Assembly (NCBI RefSeq): GCF_003628445.1
Contig: NZ_RBZO01000020.1
Location: forward strand, 1 to 64,000
Direction of reading: 5' to 3'
From: Oceanobacillus bengalensis
GTDB lineage: Bacteria; Bacillota; Bacilli; Bacillales; Amphibacillaceae
DNA length: 64,000 nt
How positions within the stretch are numbered: position 1 is the stretch's first letter; each line of letters starts with the position of its first letter. Under the pieces are notes generated by a model. The model was given only the letters and a program-made list of their open reading frames with translations. It did no database searches and was not told where the DNA came from. Of the stretch, positions 44,042-53,649 are shown one piece after another. The position numbers and the translations under genes were made by a program.

Positions 44042-45631
44042 TTATTTACCTTTGTATAAAGGTCCTGCTTGCTTAATTTCATCAGATGCTTGTGTGAATT
44101 TCTCAAAGTTGTTATGGAACTTCAAAGCAAGGTTTTGTGCTGCTTTTTCATACGCATTTTTATCTTCCCATGTTTGCTTTGGAATTAACACGTCATCAGG
44201 TACTCCAGGAATGTGCATTGGAATCTCTAAACCGAAAATATCATCTTTTTCAGTTTCAACAGAATTTAACTCACCTTCCAATGCAGAGTGGACCATTGCA
44301 CGTGTATAGGAAAGTTTCATTCGACTTCCAACACCATAGGAACCACCAGTCCAACCAGTGTTTACTAGGAATACCGTTGCATTGTATTGATCAATTTTCT
44401 CACCAAGCATTTCGGCATATTTTGATGGTGCAAGTGGTAGAAATGGAGAACCGAAGCAAGCTGAGAAAGTTGCTTGAGGTTCTGTTACACCACGTTCTGT
44501 TCCGGCTAGTTTACTTGTGTAACCACTTAAGAAATGGTACATTGCTTGTTCCTTCGTTAGTTTACTAATAGGTGGTAATGTTCCAGACGCATCAGCAGTT
44601 AAGAAAATAATTGCATTCGGATGACCAGCAATACTTGGTGAAACAATGTTATCGATATTGTTAATTGAATATGCTGCTCGTGTATTTTCTGTTAGCGATG
44701 TATCATCATAGTCTGGCTTACGTGTATTTTTATCAAGCATAACGTTTTCTAACACCGAACCGAAACGGATGGCATTATAGATTTGTGGCTCTTTTTCTTT
44801 GGATAAGTTGATACATTTTGCGTAGCAGCCACCTTCGATATTGAATACACCATTAGGGCCCCAACCATGCTCATCATCTCCAATTAACCGGCGATACGGA
44901 TCAGCTGATAAGGTTGTTTTTCCTGTACCAGAAAGGCCGAAGAATAAAGCAACATCACCTTCAGCACCAACATTAGCTGAACAGTGCATGGATAGGACAT
45001 CCTTTTGTGGTAATAAATAGTTCATGATAGAGAAAATGGATTTTTTTATTTCTCCTGCATATTCTGTACCACCAATTAAAATAACGCGCTTTTTAAAGGA
45101 CACGATAATAAATGTTTCCGAATTTGTACCATCTACTTTAGGGTCGGCTTTAAAGTTTGGTGCAGAAATAACAGTGAATTCTGTTTGATGGTTGCTCAAT
45201 TCTTCATCAGTTGGTGTGATAAATAATTGACGGGAAAATAGGTTATGCCATGCATATTCATTGAAAACTTGAATTGATAAACGATATTTTTCATCGGCAC
45301 CAGCAAAACCTTTGAATGAAAAGACCTCATCTTGATCTTTTAAATAATCGACAACTTTATGGTATAATTGATCGAAAAATTTTTCTTCGATTGGTTGGTT
45401 TATAGCACCCCAATCAACATGATTTTCACAAACTTCATCTTTTACGATAAATTTATCTTTAGGGGATCTACCAGTATATTTACCAGTAGTCGCTCGAACA
45501 GCACCGGTTTCAGATAAAACTGCTTCTTCTCTTTCTAGGATTTTTTCCACTAATTGTGGAACGGATAAATTTCCATATAAGTTTTTGTGAACATATAATT
45601 CGTTTAATAATGTTTTTTCCACCATTTTCAC
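44042..45631 (-). CDS. pckA: PckA: ATP-dependent phosphoenolpyruvate carboxykinase
   Basis: A 529-residue gluconeogenic enzyme. Phosphate-binding loop [14 protein letters not shown], substrate segments RSPKDKFIV and [19 protein letters not shown] (catalytic Lys), and kinase-2 [10 protein letters not shown] are present. It converts oxaloacetate and ATP to PEP. GTG 45631 lies 7 bases from TAGGAG; ATG 45625 is too far. It diverges from metK across 530 bp, and a terminator lies beyond its end. Confidence 0.95.
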   Translation of the reverse strand: MKMVEKTLLNELYVHKNLYGNLSVPQLVEKILEREEAVLSETGAVRATTGKYTGRSPKDKFIVKDEVCENHVDWGAINQPIEEKFFDQLYHKVVDYLKDQDEVFSFKGFAGADEKYRLSIQVFNEYAWHNLFSRQLFITPTDEELSNHQTEFTVISAPNFKADPKVDGTNSETFIIVSFKKRVILIGGTEYAGEIKKSIFSIMNYLLPQKDVLSMHCSANVGAEGDVALFFGLSGTGKTTLSADPYRRLIGDDEHGWGPNGVFNIEGGCYAKCINLSKEKEPQIYNAIRFGSVLENVMLDKNTRKPDYDDTSLTENTRAAYSINNIDNIVSPSIAGHPNAIIFLTADASGTLPPISKLTKEQAMYHFLSGYTSKLAGTERGVTEPQATFSACFGSPFLPLAPSKYAEMLGEKIDQYNATVFLVNTGWTGGSYGVGSRMKLSYTRAMVHSALEGELNSVETEKDDIFGLEIPMHIPGVPDDVLIPKQTWEDKNAYEKAAQNLALKFHNNFEKFTQASDEIKQAGPLYKGK

Positions 45632-45811
45632 TTCAGTTCTCCTACCTTTTTGGATGGTTTAAGAAATGACTAACAAACATCTTTAATTTCTTAATTGTTT
45701 ATTAGTATAACACATTGTATAAGATAGTCCATACTATTTGGGGTTATTTTATGAAACTTTTATAACAATGGTGTATGAAAACTTTTAGTAGTTGTTATAA
45801 CTAATTAACGG

Positions 45812-45840
45812 TTGACATAAATCCCTAGTTTCGTTAATCT
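45812..45840 (+). promoter_or_regulatory. metK promoter
   Basis: TTGACA (45812-45817), 17 bp, TAATCT (45835-45840), about 17 bp ahead of the SAM aptamer. Confidence 0.8.
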
Positions 45841-45856
45841 TTAAAGTGAACGGATA

Positions 45857-45967
45857 CTCTCTTATTCAGAGTTGGTGGAGGGACAGACCCGATGAAACCC
45901 AGCAACCATCACGTCATGTGAAAAGGTGCTAACCTGATGCAAGGATGATTCCTTGAACAATAAGAGG
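45857..45967 (+). ncRNA. SAM-I riboswitch (S-box leader)
   Basis: P1 CTCTTATT (about 45858-45865) pairs with AATAAGAG (45959-45966). In order: GGTGGAGGGAC, GACCCGATGAAACCCAGCAA, AAGGTGCTAA, and GCAAGGATG-CTTG. SAM should promote the terminator that follows and reduce metK expression. Confidence 0.96.
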
Positions 45968-45982
45968 GAAAGGCCACGGTAA

Positions 45983-46013
45983 CCCTTTCCATATTAGTAG
46001 GAAGGGCTTTTTT
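45983..46013 (+). terminator. S-box terminator
   Basis: CCCTTTCC and GGAAGGG with a 9-base A/T loop, then CTTTTTT. This is the expression platform of the metK leader. Confidence 0.88.
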
Positions 46014-46165
46014 ACTTTATAGATGAATCAAGCCTCTTTTAAAGTTTAATAGCAGGTTGTCTTTCTCCCATAATTAATAATAACTATTTCTAACATGAAT
46101 GAATAAAAAGAATGATATAAGAGTAAGAGTTCCGTAATTTCATATTAAAGGAGAGAATTAGCCAA

Positions 46166-47362
46166 ATGGCTACCAATCGTCGTTTGTTTACGTCAGAATC
46201 AGTAACAGAAGGGCATCCAGATAAAATGTCTGATCAAATTTCGGATGCAATATTAGATGAAATTTTAAAAAAGGATCCTAATGCACGTGTTGCGTGTGAA
46301 ACAACGGTTACAACTGGACTTGTATTAGTTGCTGGAGAAATATCTACTAGCACATATGTTGATATTCCGGCAATTGTTCGCGGGACGGTGAAAGATATCG
46401 GGTATACCCGTGCAAAATATGGCTTTGATGCCGAAACATGTGCAGTATTAACTGCTATTGATGAGCAATCTGCAGATATAGCAATGGGTGTGGATAAGGC
46501 GTTAGAAGCTCGTGAAGGAAAAATGAGTGATGAAGCAATTGCTGCTATTGGTGCTGGGGACCAAGGGTTAATGTTTGGTTTTGCATGTGATGAAACGGAA
46601 GAACTGATGCCACTTCCTATTTCATTGGCTCATAAGTTGGCGAAGCGATTAACAGATGTTCGTAAAGAAAATATTGTGGATTATCTACGCCCAGATGGGA
46701 AAACACAGGTTACGATTGAATATGATGAAAATGATCAACCCGTACGAGTGGATACAATCGTTATCTCTACACAACATCACCCAGAAATCACACAGGAACA
46801 AATAAAAGAGGATTTGATTAAGCATGTTGTAGAGTCTGTTGTACCTGTCGAATTACTAGATGAACAAACAAAATATTTTATTAACCCAACAGGACGCTTT
46901 GTTGTTGGTGGACCACAAGGTGATGTAGGGCTAACAGGTCGTAAAATTATTGTTGACACATATGGTGGCTATGCTCGCCATGGTGGTGGTGCTTTTAGTG
47001 GGAAAGATTCTACAAAAGTTGACCGTTCTGCTGCATATGCGGCGCGATACGTTGCGAAAAATATAGTAGCAGCGGGATTAGCTAAATCCTGTGAAGTTCA
47101 ATTAGCGTATGCAATTGGTGTTGCAGAACCCGTATCTATAGCGATTAATACATTCGGAACAGGAATTGCCACTGAGGAAGTTTTAGTAAATGCAGTTCGT
47201 GAGTTGTTTGATCTCCGCCCAGCTGGAATCATTGCCATGCTTGATTTGAGAAAACCAATCTTTAAAAATACCGCTGCATACGGGCATTTTGGTAGAACAG
47301 ATATTGTATTCCCATGGGAAAGAACGGATAAAGTAGAAGAATTAAAGGCGTTAGTAAAATAA
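46166..47362 (+). CDS. metK: MetK: S-adenosylmethionine synthetase
   Basis: A 398-residue enzyme with [20 protein letters not shown] at the start, [15 protein letters not shown] (ATP hexapeptide region), [11 protein letters not shown] and [20 protein letters not shown]. It makes SAM from methionine and ATP. AAAGGAGAG precedes the ATG; the leader is riboswitch-controlled. A terminator and then array 3 follow. Confidence 0.97.
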   Translation: MATNRRLFTSESVTEGHPDKMSDQISDAILDEILKKDPNARVACETTVTTGLVLVAGEISTSTYVDIPAIVRGTVKDIGYTRAKYGFDAETCAVLTAIDEQSADIAMGVDKALEAREGKMSDEAIAAIGAGDQGLMFGFACDETEELMPLPISLAHKLAKRLTDVRKENIVDYLRPDGKTQVTIEYDENDQPVRVDTIVISTQHHPEITQEQIKEDLIKHVVESVVPVELLDEQTKYFINPTGRFVVGGPQGDVGLTGRKIIVDTYGGYARHGGGAFSGKDSTKVDRSAAYAARYVAKNIVAAGLAKSCEVQLAYAIGVAEPVSIAINTFGTGIATEEVLVNAVRELFDLRPAGIIAMLDLRKPIFKNTAAYGHFGRTDIVFPWERTDKVEELKALVK

Positions 47363-47370
47363 ATAATGAG

Positions 47371-47407
47371 AAAGTCATCCAGCTTTGGTGTTGGGTGGCT
47401 TTTTTAG
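47371..47407 (+). terminator. Terminator after metK
   Basis: AAGTCATCCA and TGGGTGGCTT pair over 10 bp with G-U pairs, followed by TTTTT. Confidence 0.8.
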
Positions 47408-47445
47408 ATTTTTTAGCTGTTGGAGGAATGCTGAAATCATTGTAT

Positions 47446-47924
47446 GAGCATATATCCGTAGAAGAGAGCATATATCCGGAGAAGAGAGCATATATCCGTA
47501 GAAGAGAGCGTAAATCCGGAGAAGAGAGCGTATATCCAGAGAAGAGAGCATATATCCGGAGAAGAGAGCGTAAATCCGTAGAAGAGAGCGTAAATCCAGA
47601 GAAGAGAGCATATATCCGGAGAAGAGAGCATATATCCGTAGAAGAGAGCGTAAATCCGTAGAAGAGAGCGTAAATCCGTAGAAGAGAGCGTAAATCCGTA
47701 GAAGGGAGCGTAAATCCGTAGAAGAGAGCGTATATCCAGAGAAGAGAGCATATATCCGGAGAAGAGAGCATATATCCAGAGAAGAGAGCATATATCCGTA
47801 GAAGAGAGCATATATCCGTAGAAGAGAGCATATATCCGTAGAAGAGAGTGTATATCCAGAGAGAGAGCGTAAATCCAGAGAAGAGAGCGTATATCCGGAG
47901 AAGGGAACGCATAATCCCGAGAAC
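47446..47924. repeat. Tandem array 3: about 24 copies of the 20-bp unit
   Basis: Units start at 47446 and repeat every 20 bp to 47846 (that copy is 19 bp), then 47865, 47885 and 47905. The consensus is GAGCRTAWATCCNNAGAAGA, where NN is GT, GG or AG, and CG only in the last, decayed copy. A second variable pair is ATAT versus GTAA at positions 5-8. It lies between convergent metK and ytoA. Confidence 0.96.
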
Positions 47925-47962
47925 AACCACTCTCCCCCAAAAAACAGCTTACAATAAGTAAA

Positions 47963-48487
47963 TTATTCCTTGCCTAAATCAGTACTCTCCCTATAATAAC
48001 GTCCTTTTTCTACATAAGATTTCCTTACGCGTTCCATCTCTAGGTAATCTGCTTCTGTCAACTCACGAACAACTTTGGCTGGGCGGCCCATTACCAATGT
48101 ATGTGGTGGAATCTTCTTTCCTGGTGGAACAAGACTGCCAGCGCCAACGAATGCACTTTCGCCAATCTCTGCACCATCTAGGATGAGCGATCCCATACCA
48201 ACTAGCGCATTTTTACGTACAATTGCAGAGTGAAGTGTTACTTGGTGTCCAACTGTTACATCATCCTCCACAATTAATGGGTTATTCGGACTTTGGTGAA
48301 GCATCGATAAATCTTGGATGCTTACTCTTTTTCCAATATGGGTTGATGCAACGTCTCCTCGTATGACTGTTTTAAACCAAATGCTCGATTCTTCTCCAAT
48401 CGTTACATCACCAACAATTACAGCATCTCTTGCAATAAATGCGGAATCATGTATTTGTGGTTTACTCCCTTTGTAATCTCCAATCAT
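47963..48487 (-). CDS. ytoA: YtoA: gamma-carbonic-anhydrase-like hexapeptide protein
   Basis: A 174-residue left-handed beta-helix protein. Hexapeptide repeats (IVGDVTIGEESSIWF, LVGMGSLILDGAEIG) fill the centre, and the zinc histidines appear in SMLHQS and GHQVTLHS. The C-terminal VMGRPAKVVREL helix is typical of YtoA/YrdA proteins. Enzymatic activity is unproven; some relatives are carbonic anhydrases. AGGAGGAT precedes the ATG. Confidence 0.85.
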   Translation of the reverse strand: MIGDYKGSKPQIHDSAFIARDAVIVGDVTIGEESSIWFKTVIRGDVASTHIGKRVSIQDLSMLHQSPNNPLIVEDDVTVGHQVTLHSAIVRKNALVGMGSLILDGAEIGESAFVGAGSLVPPGKKIPPHTLVMGRPAKVVRELTEADYLEMERVRKSYVEKGRYYRESTDLGKE

Positions 48488-48582
48488 CTAAGGTAATCCT
48501 CCTATAAAATATGTTTGTTTCTATCTTAATATTGCTATAATAAGTATAGCAAACTTTTTCATTATTGAACGGAGGATTTCAG

Positions 48583-49659
48583 GTGGCACATGTACCCAAA
48601 ACATCGATGGTATTGATGACTACAGTTTTTCGAAGGGTTTTTCCAGTGGTAAATGAGGAATTGACATATTGGCATAAAAAGGCAGAGCAAATACCAAATA
48701 AGGAACTTCGTAAACAAGCGCTCGCAAGTATAGAAGCAAAGCGTTTTCACTGTCAAGGTGGTGCGGTATTTGCACTGTTAGCTGAAGAATATTGGAAGGA
48801 TGCCATTCGTTTTATTGTTGCATATCAAACAATTAGTGATTATCTTGATAATCTATGTGACCGAAGTACATCCTTAGATCCTGATGATTTTCGTTTGTTA
48901 CATCAAGCAATGGAAGACGCTCTATCACTAGAAAATGATGGGACAAACTATTACGGGCATCGCGACGAACAGGATGATGGGGGTTATTTAACAGAATTGG
49001 TTCATACTTGTCAGAATGTATTACAAGGAATCCCGTACTTTTCATTTGTTAAGAAGCAATTATTAAAATTAGAAAATATGTACGCTAATCTTCAAGTTCA
49101 TAAACATGTTAAAGAAGATGAACGGTTGGATAGGCTAATGCGTTGGTATGAAGAAAATAAAGAAAAAACACCAACACTGTCTTGGTATGAATTTGCCGCT
49201 GCTACTGGGTCGACCTTAGGAGTGTTTTGCCTTATTTCTTATGCTCTCTCTGGTAAAATAACAGAGGAATTAGCACAAATAATATATGAAAACTATTTTC
49301 CATATATGCAAGGTTTACATATACTGCTCGACTATTATATCGATCAACAAGAGGATAAAATAAAGGGGGATTTAAATTTTTGTAGCTTTTATTCAAATCA
49401 AGATCAATTGAAGGAACGCCTTTTATACTTTATTAAGGAAACAGACAAAGCAGTGCAACGGTTGCCAGATAAAAAATTTCACCAATTTGTGCATCATGGA
49501 CTTGTAGGCTTATATTTAGGGGATGAAAAAGTGATGGGACTCGATGGTGGAGCTAAAATGGTTAAGGAACTTCTACGGATTAGCGGGAGAACTGCGAAGT
49601 TTTTTCATTGGAATGTTAAAATGTACTACAGATTTGAGAAGGATCGAGAAACAAGTTAA
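48583..49659 (+). CDS. ytpB: YtpB: tetraprenyl-beta-curcumene synthase
   Basis: A 358-residue class of terpene cyclase (DUF2600). The Asp-rich DYLDNLCDRSTSLDPDDF is the likely Mg2+/diphosphate site. B. subtilis YtpB cyclises tetraprenyl diphosphate to tetraprenyl-beta-curcumene, the precursor of spore sesquarterpenes. GTG 48583 lies 7 bases from GGAGG, better than TTG 48565. It diverges from ytoA. The partner cyclase sqhC is not in the window. Confidence 0.87.
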   Translation: MAHVPKTSMVLMTTVFRRVFPVVNEELTYWHKKAEQIPNKELRKQALASIEAKRFHCQGGAVFALLAEEYWKDAIRFIVAYQTISDYLDNLCDRSTSLDPDDFRLLHQAMEDALSLENDGTNYYGHRDEQDDGGYLTELVHTCQNVLQGIPYFSFVKKQLLKLENMYANLQVHKHVKEDERLDRLMRWYEENKEKTPTLSWYEFAAATGSTLGVFCLISYALSGKITEELAQIIYENYFPYMQGLHILLDYYIDQQEDKIKGDLNFCSFYSNQDQLKERLLYFIKETDKAVQRLPDKKFHQFVHHGLVGLYLGDEKVMGLDGGAKMVKELLRISGRTAKFFHWNVKMYYRFEKDRETS

Positions 49660-49741
49660 TATCAGTTGGTTCGGTCGGAATTTTCACCTAATTATGATAT
49701 TATTATATATGTAGTACAAGTGAGAAGAGGAGGGCGAATAC

Positions 49742-50029
49742 TTGCCAACATGTAAAAGTTGCAAAAATCAATGGACATGGATTGAGACTGTTCGATCTTT
49801 TCGAATGATTTGCCCATATTGTAAGAAAAAGCAGTATGTAGCAGCTTCATCAAGAAAATGGAGCAGTATTATTACACTTCTTGTTCTTATCCTTGTTTTT
49901 GCAGTGAATCTATTTTTAGATCTTTCAATTGGTTGGGGAATCTTAATAGCGATCGGTTTAGGTATAATTGTATTAGCAATCCAGCCTTTTGTTCTTGAAT
50001 TATCCAATGAAATGGAACCTTTTGTTTAA
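49742..50029 (+). CDS. CxxC-x20-CxxC zinc-ribbon membrane protein
   Basis: A 95-residue protein with CKSC at 4-7 and CPYC near 25-28 (the cxxc_20_cxxc family), then two membrane helices (about 42-58 and 63-85). It is probably a small zinc-ribbon membrane protein of unknown role. The start is TTG with AGGAGGG 8 bases upstream. The next gene begins 18 bp after its stop, suggesting one transcript. Confidence 0.78.
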   Translation: MPTCKSCKNQWTWIETVRSFRMICPYCKKKQYVAASSRKWSSIITLLVLILVFAVNLFLDLSIGWGILIAIGLGIIVLAIQPFVLELSNEMEPFV

Positions 50030-50047
50030 GAAAAAAGGGGGGATTCG

Positions 50048-50479
50048 ATGATTATTAGAGAAGCTGAAGAAAACGATATAGCTGTATTAACAAAACTAAT
50101 GACTGATTTAGGCTATCCAACCACAGAGGAGAGAATGGCACAACGATTTAGAAGGATTTCAAATACTCCTGGCTATCATACGATAGTTGCAGAATTGGAC
50201 GGAAAAGTTGTGGGGATGGCTGGGTTATGTGAACAATTATTTTACGAGTACGATGGCTCCTATTTTCGATTGGTTGCCTTTGTTATTGATTCCAAGCATC
50301 GTAGGCAGCACATCGGGAAAAGGTTCCTTCAAGATGTTGAGAAGTGGGTAGCTACACAAGGTGCAACAACTATTGTTTTAAATAGTGGAACTCGGGCTGA
50401 ACGTGATGCGGCACATCAATTTTATAAAAATATGGGATATGAAGAGAAAAGTCTTGGATATCGGAAGCAGCTTTTCTAG
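50048..50479 (+). CDS. GNAT-family N-acetyltransferase
   Basis: A 143-residue acetyltransferase. IREAEENDIAVLTKLMTDLGYP, VAELDGKVVGMAGL and the acetyl-CoA site FVIDSKHRRQHIGKRFLQDVEKW are standard, with HQFYKNMGYEE near the end. The substrate is unknown. AAAAAGGGGGG precedes the ATG. Composite element C lies just downstream. Confidence 0.85.
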   Translation: MIIREAEENDIAVLTKLMTDLGYPTTEERMAQRFRRISNTPGYHTIVAELDGKVVGMAGLCEQLFYEYDGSYFRLVAFVIDSKHRRQHIGKRFLQDVEKWVATQGATTIVLNSGTRAERDAAHQFYKNMGYEEKSLGYRKQLF

Positions 50480-50496
50480 ATTATTGTTGTACTAAA

Positions 50497-50980
50497 TGTA
50501 TAAATTGTGGATTATTTGAATTCAAACAATTAAGCTCTCGCTCACACTTATGATTGGTTTATGTCGTCATTCGCTGCGGCAGAATACTTCGCTTTCCGCG
50601 GGCACGGCCTTAGCCCTCCTCGGAAGAAAACCACTTCCTGCGGGGTCTTCGGACACGTGCTGTTCCCGCAGGAGTCTTCGTATTCTGCCTACGCTATGTT
50701 AGTTGCTCTAAATATTTTTGAGATTTTAGTCCATATAACCACGTTACGGATAGTTATTTTCTGTAAAAAAACAAAATATCTCTAGTTTTATAAAAGTAGA
50801 GCAGATACCTTAGTGGAGGAAACACACGTAGACTCCTGTGGGAGGACAGGTCTAGGTGAGACTACGTAGTGCGTAGCACGAAAGAGGCTCACCAGCCGCC
50901 CACGGAAAGCGAAGTGTGTTTCCGGAACGACGTGCTATACACATACTGAATTACACTAGTCAACACTTTATATCAAATGC
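50497..50980. repeat. Composite palindromic element, copy C (about 480 bp)
   Basis: Same order as copy A. The left end is degenerate (TGTATAAATTGTGGATTATT, GAATTCAAACAATT); the right end is CATACTGAATTACACTAGTC, TTTATATCAAATG. Module 1 covers about 50578-50696 (GGCAGAATAC/GTATTCTGCC). Module 2 covers about 50818-50931 (GGAAACACAC/GTGTGTTTCC). A 74-codon frame at 50561-50785 is an artefact of the repeat. It lies between convergent GNAT and ytqB genes. Confidence 0.9.
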
Positions 50981-51056
50981 GAAGATTTACAAGCAACAAA
51001 CAGTTTAAAAAGAGCCGAAAATAAAAAAGCAAGATTAGAGTATTCTTCCTCTAAAC

Positions 51057-51617
51057 TCACTTTTTTTGAATGGCAATAATAAATGGTGGATCGTTTTTTT
51101 GATTAATAAATCCGTAGCGTAATACACTGAATTCTTTTTGGTTAAGGTTAATGACATGTTTCAAAATTGCTTCTTTCTCCTCTTTACCTCCTTCATGACC
51201 ATGGTAGACAACTAGGATAAGCAGACCATTTTTCTTTAAAAATTCTAGGATTACATCCATTGCCTGTATCGTAGACACTGACCTAGTAATAATTCGTTTA
51301 TCACTCCGGGGCAAGTATCCTAGATTAAAGATTGCACCACCGATTGTTTTGTCTTTCGGTAAATACTTTTTGATATTTTCATGGCTATCGTGTATTAGGG
51401 AGACATTTGACTTTTGCCTTTGTAAAATCGCCTCCCTCGTAACAGTGATGGCTTGTTCCTGGATATCAAATGCAATGACAAAACCAGATTCCCCGACCAA
51501 ATCACTTAGAAATAATGTGTCATTACCATTACCACAGGTTGCATCAATAACCGTTTCACCTTCTTCGATAGACTCTTCAAGAAGATAATGGGCGTAATTT
51601 AAAATTCCTTTTAGCAT
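51057..51617 (-). CDS. ytqB: YtqB: class I SAM-dependent (rRNA) methyltransferase
   Basis: A 186-residue methyltransferase with motif I VIDATCGNGNDTLFLSDLVG, acidic VIAFDIQEQAI, and NLGYLPRSDK (N-x-x-Y/P catalytic loop). It matches YtqB, a Firmicute rRNA-methyltransferase family. ATG 51617 is chosen on similarity; the frame is also open to ATG 51629, which abuts GAAGGA. Role in rRNA modification is known for the family, not shown here. Confidence 0.82.
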   Translation of the reverse strand: MLKGILNYAHYLLEESIEEGETVIDATCGNGNDTLFLSDLVGESGFVIAFDIQEQAITVTREAILQRQKSNVSLIHDSHENIKKYLPKDKTIGGAIFNLGYLPRSDKRIITRSVSTIQAMDVILEFLKKNGLLILVVYHGHEGGKEEKEAILKHVINLNQKEFSVLRYGFINQKNDPPFIIAIQKK

Positions 51618-51708
51618 TGTGATAAACATTCCTTCATTTAATATTTTTAGTTCAAAATCTATTCTAACAGATATTAGCCTGGCAGATAAAGATTATAAAA
51701 AGAAATCA

Positions 51709-51751
51709 TTGCATCTCTTTTTGTATCAGTGTACTATTTAACTATAACACT
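51709..51751 (+). promoter_or_regulatory. Promoter and YtrA-type operator of the Ytr-like operon
   Basis: TTGCAT (51709-51714), 17 bp, TACTAT (51732-51737). Over the -10 lies AGTGTA (51728-51733), 12 bp, AACACT (51746-51751). The B. subtilis YtrA operator is described as AGTGTA-N13-AACACT, so autoregulation by the GntR protein of this operon is likely. Confidence 0.72.
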
Positions 51752-51773
51752 AATACGGAGAGGGAGTAGGATT

Positions 51774-52538
51774 ATGGATCCATCATTTAAAGGGCTTTAT
51801 GTGAAAGAGTGGAAAATGATGCGAGGTTTTTTTCTTGGGATGTTCTTAATACCAGCTTTTCTATTTATGTTTTCAGTAAATCATTCAATTGTTGGATCAT
51901 TAGTCAGTTTGTTGGCCTTTGGTTTTTTGATCTTACCTTTTTCTTTGTTATATAGCTTAAATACCGAAGCCATCCAACTCGGTTTATGGTTGCATCATCC
52001 AGGATCTATTCATCGTTTGTTATTGATAAAATATTTAAATGGTATCATCTTTGCTTCTATTTATTTACTCGTCATCTCAATCGTAATTATTATTTTTAAT
52101 TTAATGGCTGGATTAACAAGTTTACATGGTTTTGAAGTTGTTCTTACTTATTTCCTTATTTGTATTCAAATGATTATTGTATCCATTTTTCCTGCAGCGG
52201 TTATTCTTTTTTGGTGGACGCTTTATCAGTGGTGGCGTACCTATATTCGCGGTTTGGCTATTATTGCCATAATCGGTGTGATTTACGGTTGTACATACTT
52301 GATTACAGCATTTTTCACTACAGATATTTTTGAAAGAATCACACAATGGGGAGTACTTAGCATTCCATCTCGTTTTGCAGGAGAAAATGCTCAATTACTA
52401 GATATTTCTTTCGGTTTATTTACTATTGATGAAGCGGGAATGACGATCTATTTAGGTAATTATATATTTTTTGGTGTAATTGTTCTCCTTTCTTATTTAC
52501 TTTCTGCTTATTTACTGGATCGTAAAGTGGAGGTTTAG
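51774..52538 (+). CDS. ABC transporter permease, ABC-2-like (Ytr-type)
   Basis: A 254-residue membrane protein with about six helices. It has no conserved enzymatic motif. As first gene before a YtrA-like regulator and an ABC ATPase, it is the likely membrane component. ATG 51774 has GAGAGGGAGTAGG directly upstream; the frame is open to 51729 without a site. The next gene starts 2 bp after its stop. Confidence 0.75.
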   Translation: MDPSFKGLYVKEWKMMRGFFLGMFLIPAFLFMFSVNHSIVGSLVSLLAFGFLILPFSLLYSLNTEAIQLGLWLHHPGSIHRLLLIKYLNGIIFASIYLLVISIVIIIFNLMAGLTSLHGFEVVLTYFLICIQMIIVSIFPAAVILFWWTLYQWWRTYIRGLAIIAIIGVIYGCTYLITAFFTTDIFERITQWGVLSIPSRFAGENAQLLDISFGLFTIDEAGMTIYLGNYIFFGVIVLLSYLLSAYLLDRKVEV

Positions 52539-52540
52539 TA

Positions 52541-52909
52541 ATGGGATTAGAATTTGATGCGAATAAACCAATCTACTTGCAACTAATCCACCGAATATCG
52601 AGCGAGATTGTTCGTGGGGATAAAAGAGAGGGAGAAAAGCTTCCGTCTGTCCGGGAATATGCAGTGGAAGTGGGTGTGAATACGAATACAATCAGTCGAG
52701 TCTATCGGGAATTAGAATTGTTACAAATTGTCACAACGAAGCGTGGGCAAGGAACATTTGTTACAGAAGATGTAAATCGGTTAACGCGCTTAAGGGAAGA
52801 AATGAAACAGGAACAAATAAAGCAATTTATAATGGATATGCAGGAAATGGGATTTTCCATTAATGAAATGCTTGAAGGAATAATGAATAATGGGAGTGAG
52901 GGGCAATGA
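52541..52909 (+). CDS. GntR-family regulator, YtrA subfamily
   Basis: A 122-residue protein: GntR winged helix at residues 1-75 (YLQLIHRISSEIVRGDKREGEKLPSVREYAVEVGVNTNTISRVYRELE, in short pieces) and the short C-terminal helical tail of the YtrA group. Such regulators repress ABC operons that respond to cell-wall-active peptides. GGAGGT precedes the ATG. It overlaps the ATPase gene by 4 bp (ATGA). Confidence 0.88.
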   Translation: MGLEFDANKPIYLQLIHRISSEIVRGDKREGEKLPSVREYAVEVGVNTNTISRVYRELELLQIVTTKRGQGTFVTEDVNRLTRLREEMKQEQIKQFIMDMQEMGFSINEMLEGIMNNGSEGQ

Positions 52910-53616
52910 TTCAACTGACAAATGTTACGAAGCGATATTTAGCAACAAAAGCAATTCGTCAATGTACGTTATCAATGGATTCAGGAAAAGTAATTGGAAT
53001 CATTGGGGAGAATGGCAGTGGGAAAACGACATTATTAAAATTGCTATCGGGATTATTAAAACCCTCTAAAGGAATAGTGGAAATTGATAATGTCGTCGTT
53101 GATCGTAGGATTGCTAACAAGCTAGCTTTTCTTACAGATAGTGAATATTTTTTTCCGTATTTATCCGTAATGGAACTGATTGAATTTTATAATAGTCAAT
53201 TTGATGACTTTGATAAAGAAAAAGCAGTGGAAATGGCTAAATTTATGAATCTGAATGTAGAGCAGAAAATTAAATATCTATCAAAAGGGAATAAATCTCG
53301 GGTGAAAATCGTCGTAACATTATCTAGGAACGCACCATATGTTGTATTAGATGAACCGTTCTCTGGGCTTGATCCAATGGTACGAAAAGCAATTATCAAT
53401 GGAATCATTAAATTTATTAATATGCCAGAACAGACCTTGATCATTACGACACATGAAATAAAGGAAGTCGAGCCTATCTTGGATGAAGTAGTCGTATTAA
53501 GAAAAGGAAAAATCATTGCACATGAGACAGTTGACAATGTTCGAGAAGTAAATAAAATGGATGTTGTGGACTGGATGGAACAGCTTTATTCCAAGGAAAA
53601 TATGTCTGTTTCTTGA
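52906..53616 (+). CDS. ABC transporter ATPase, YtrB-like
   Basis: A 236-residue ATPase. Walker A is IIGENGSGKTTLLKLLSG, Walker B is YVVLDEPFSGLDP, and the switch is TTHEIKEVEPI. The signature motif reads LSKGNKSR instead of LSGGQ, as in the YtrB group. It probably acts as a dimer with the upstream permease. The -35 of the leuS leader overlaps its stop codon. Confidence 0.87.
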   Translation: MIQLTNVTKRYLATKAIRQCTLSMDSGKVIGIIGENGSGKTTLLKLLSGLLKPSKGIVEIDNVVVDRRIANKLAFLTDSEYFFPYLSVMELIEFYNSQFDDFDKEKAVEMAKFMNLNVEQKIKYLSKGNKSRVKIVVTLSRNAPYVVLDEPFSGLDPMVRKAIINGIIKFINMPEQTLIITTHEIKEVEPILDEVVVLRKGKIIAHETVDNVREVNKMDVVDWMEQLYSKENMSVS

Positions 53617-53641
53617 CATTGCAAATTTAATTCATTACAAT
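53613..53641 (+). promoter_or_regulatory. leuS leader promoter
   Basis: TTGACA (53613-53618), 17 bp, TACAAT (53636-53641), a near-consensus promoter that starts inside the end of the preceding ATPase gene. Confidence 0.85.
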
Positions 53642-53649
53642 ACCATTAA

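Noticed and set aside
47262-47940. Long reverse-strand frames (167-222 codons) through array 3, one overlapping metK
   Set aside because: A stop-free 20-bp repeat keeps all three frames open. The frames have no ribosome site, and one runs into metK.
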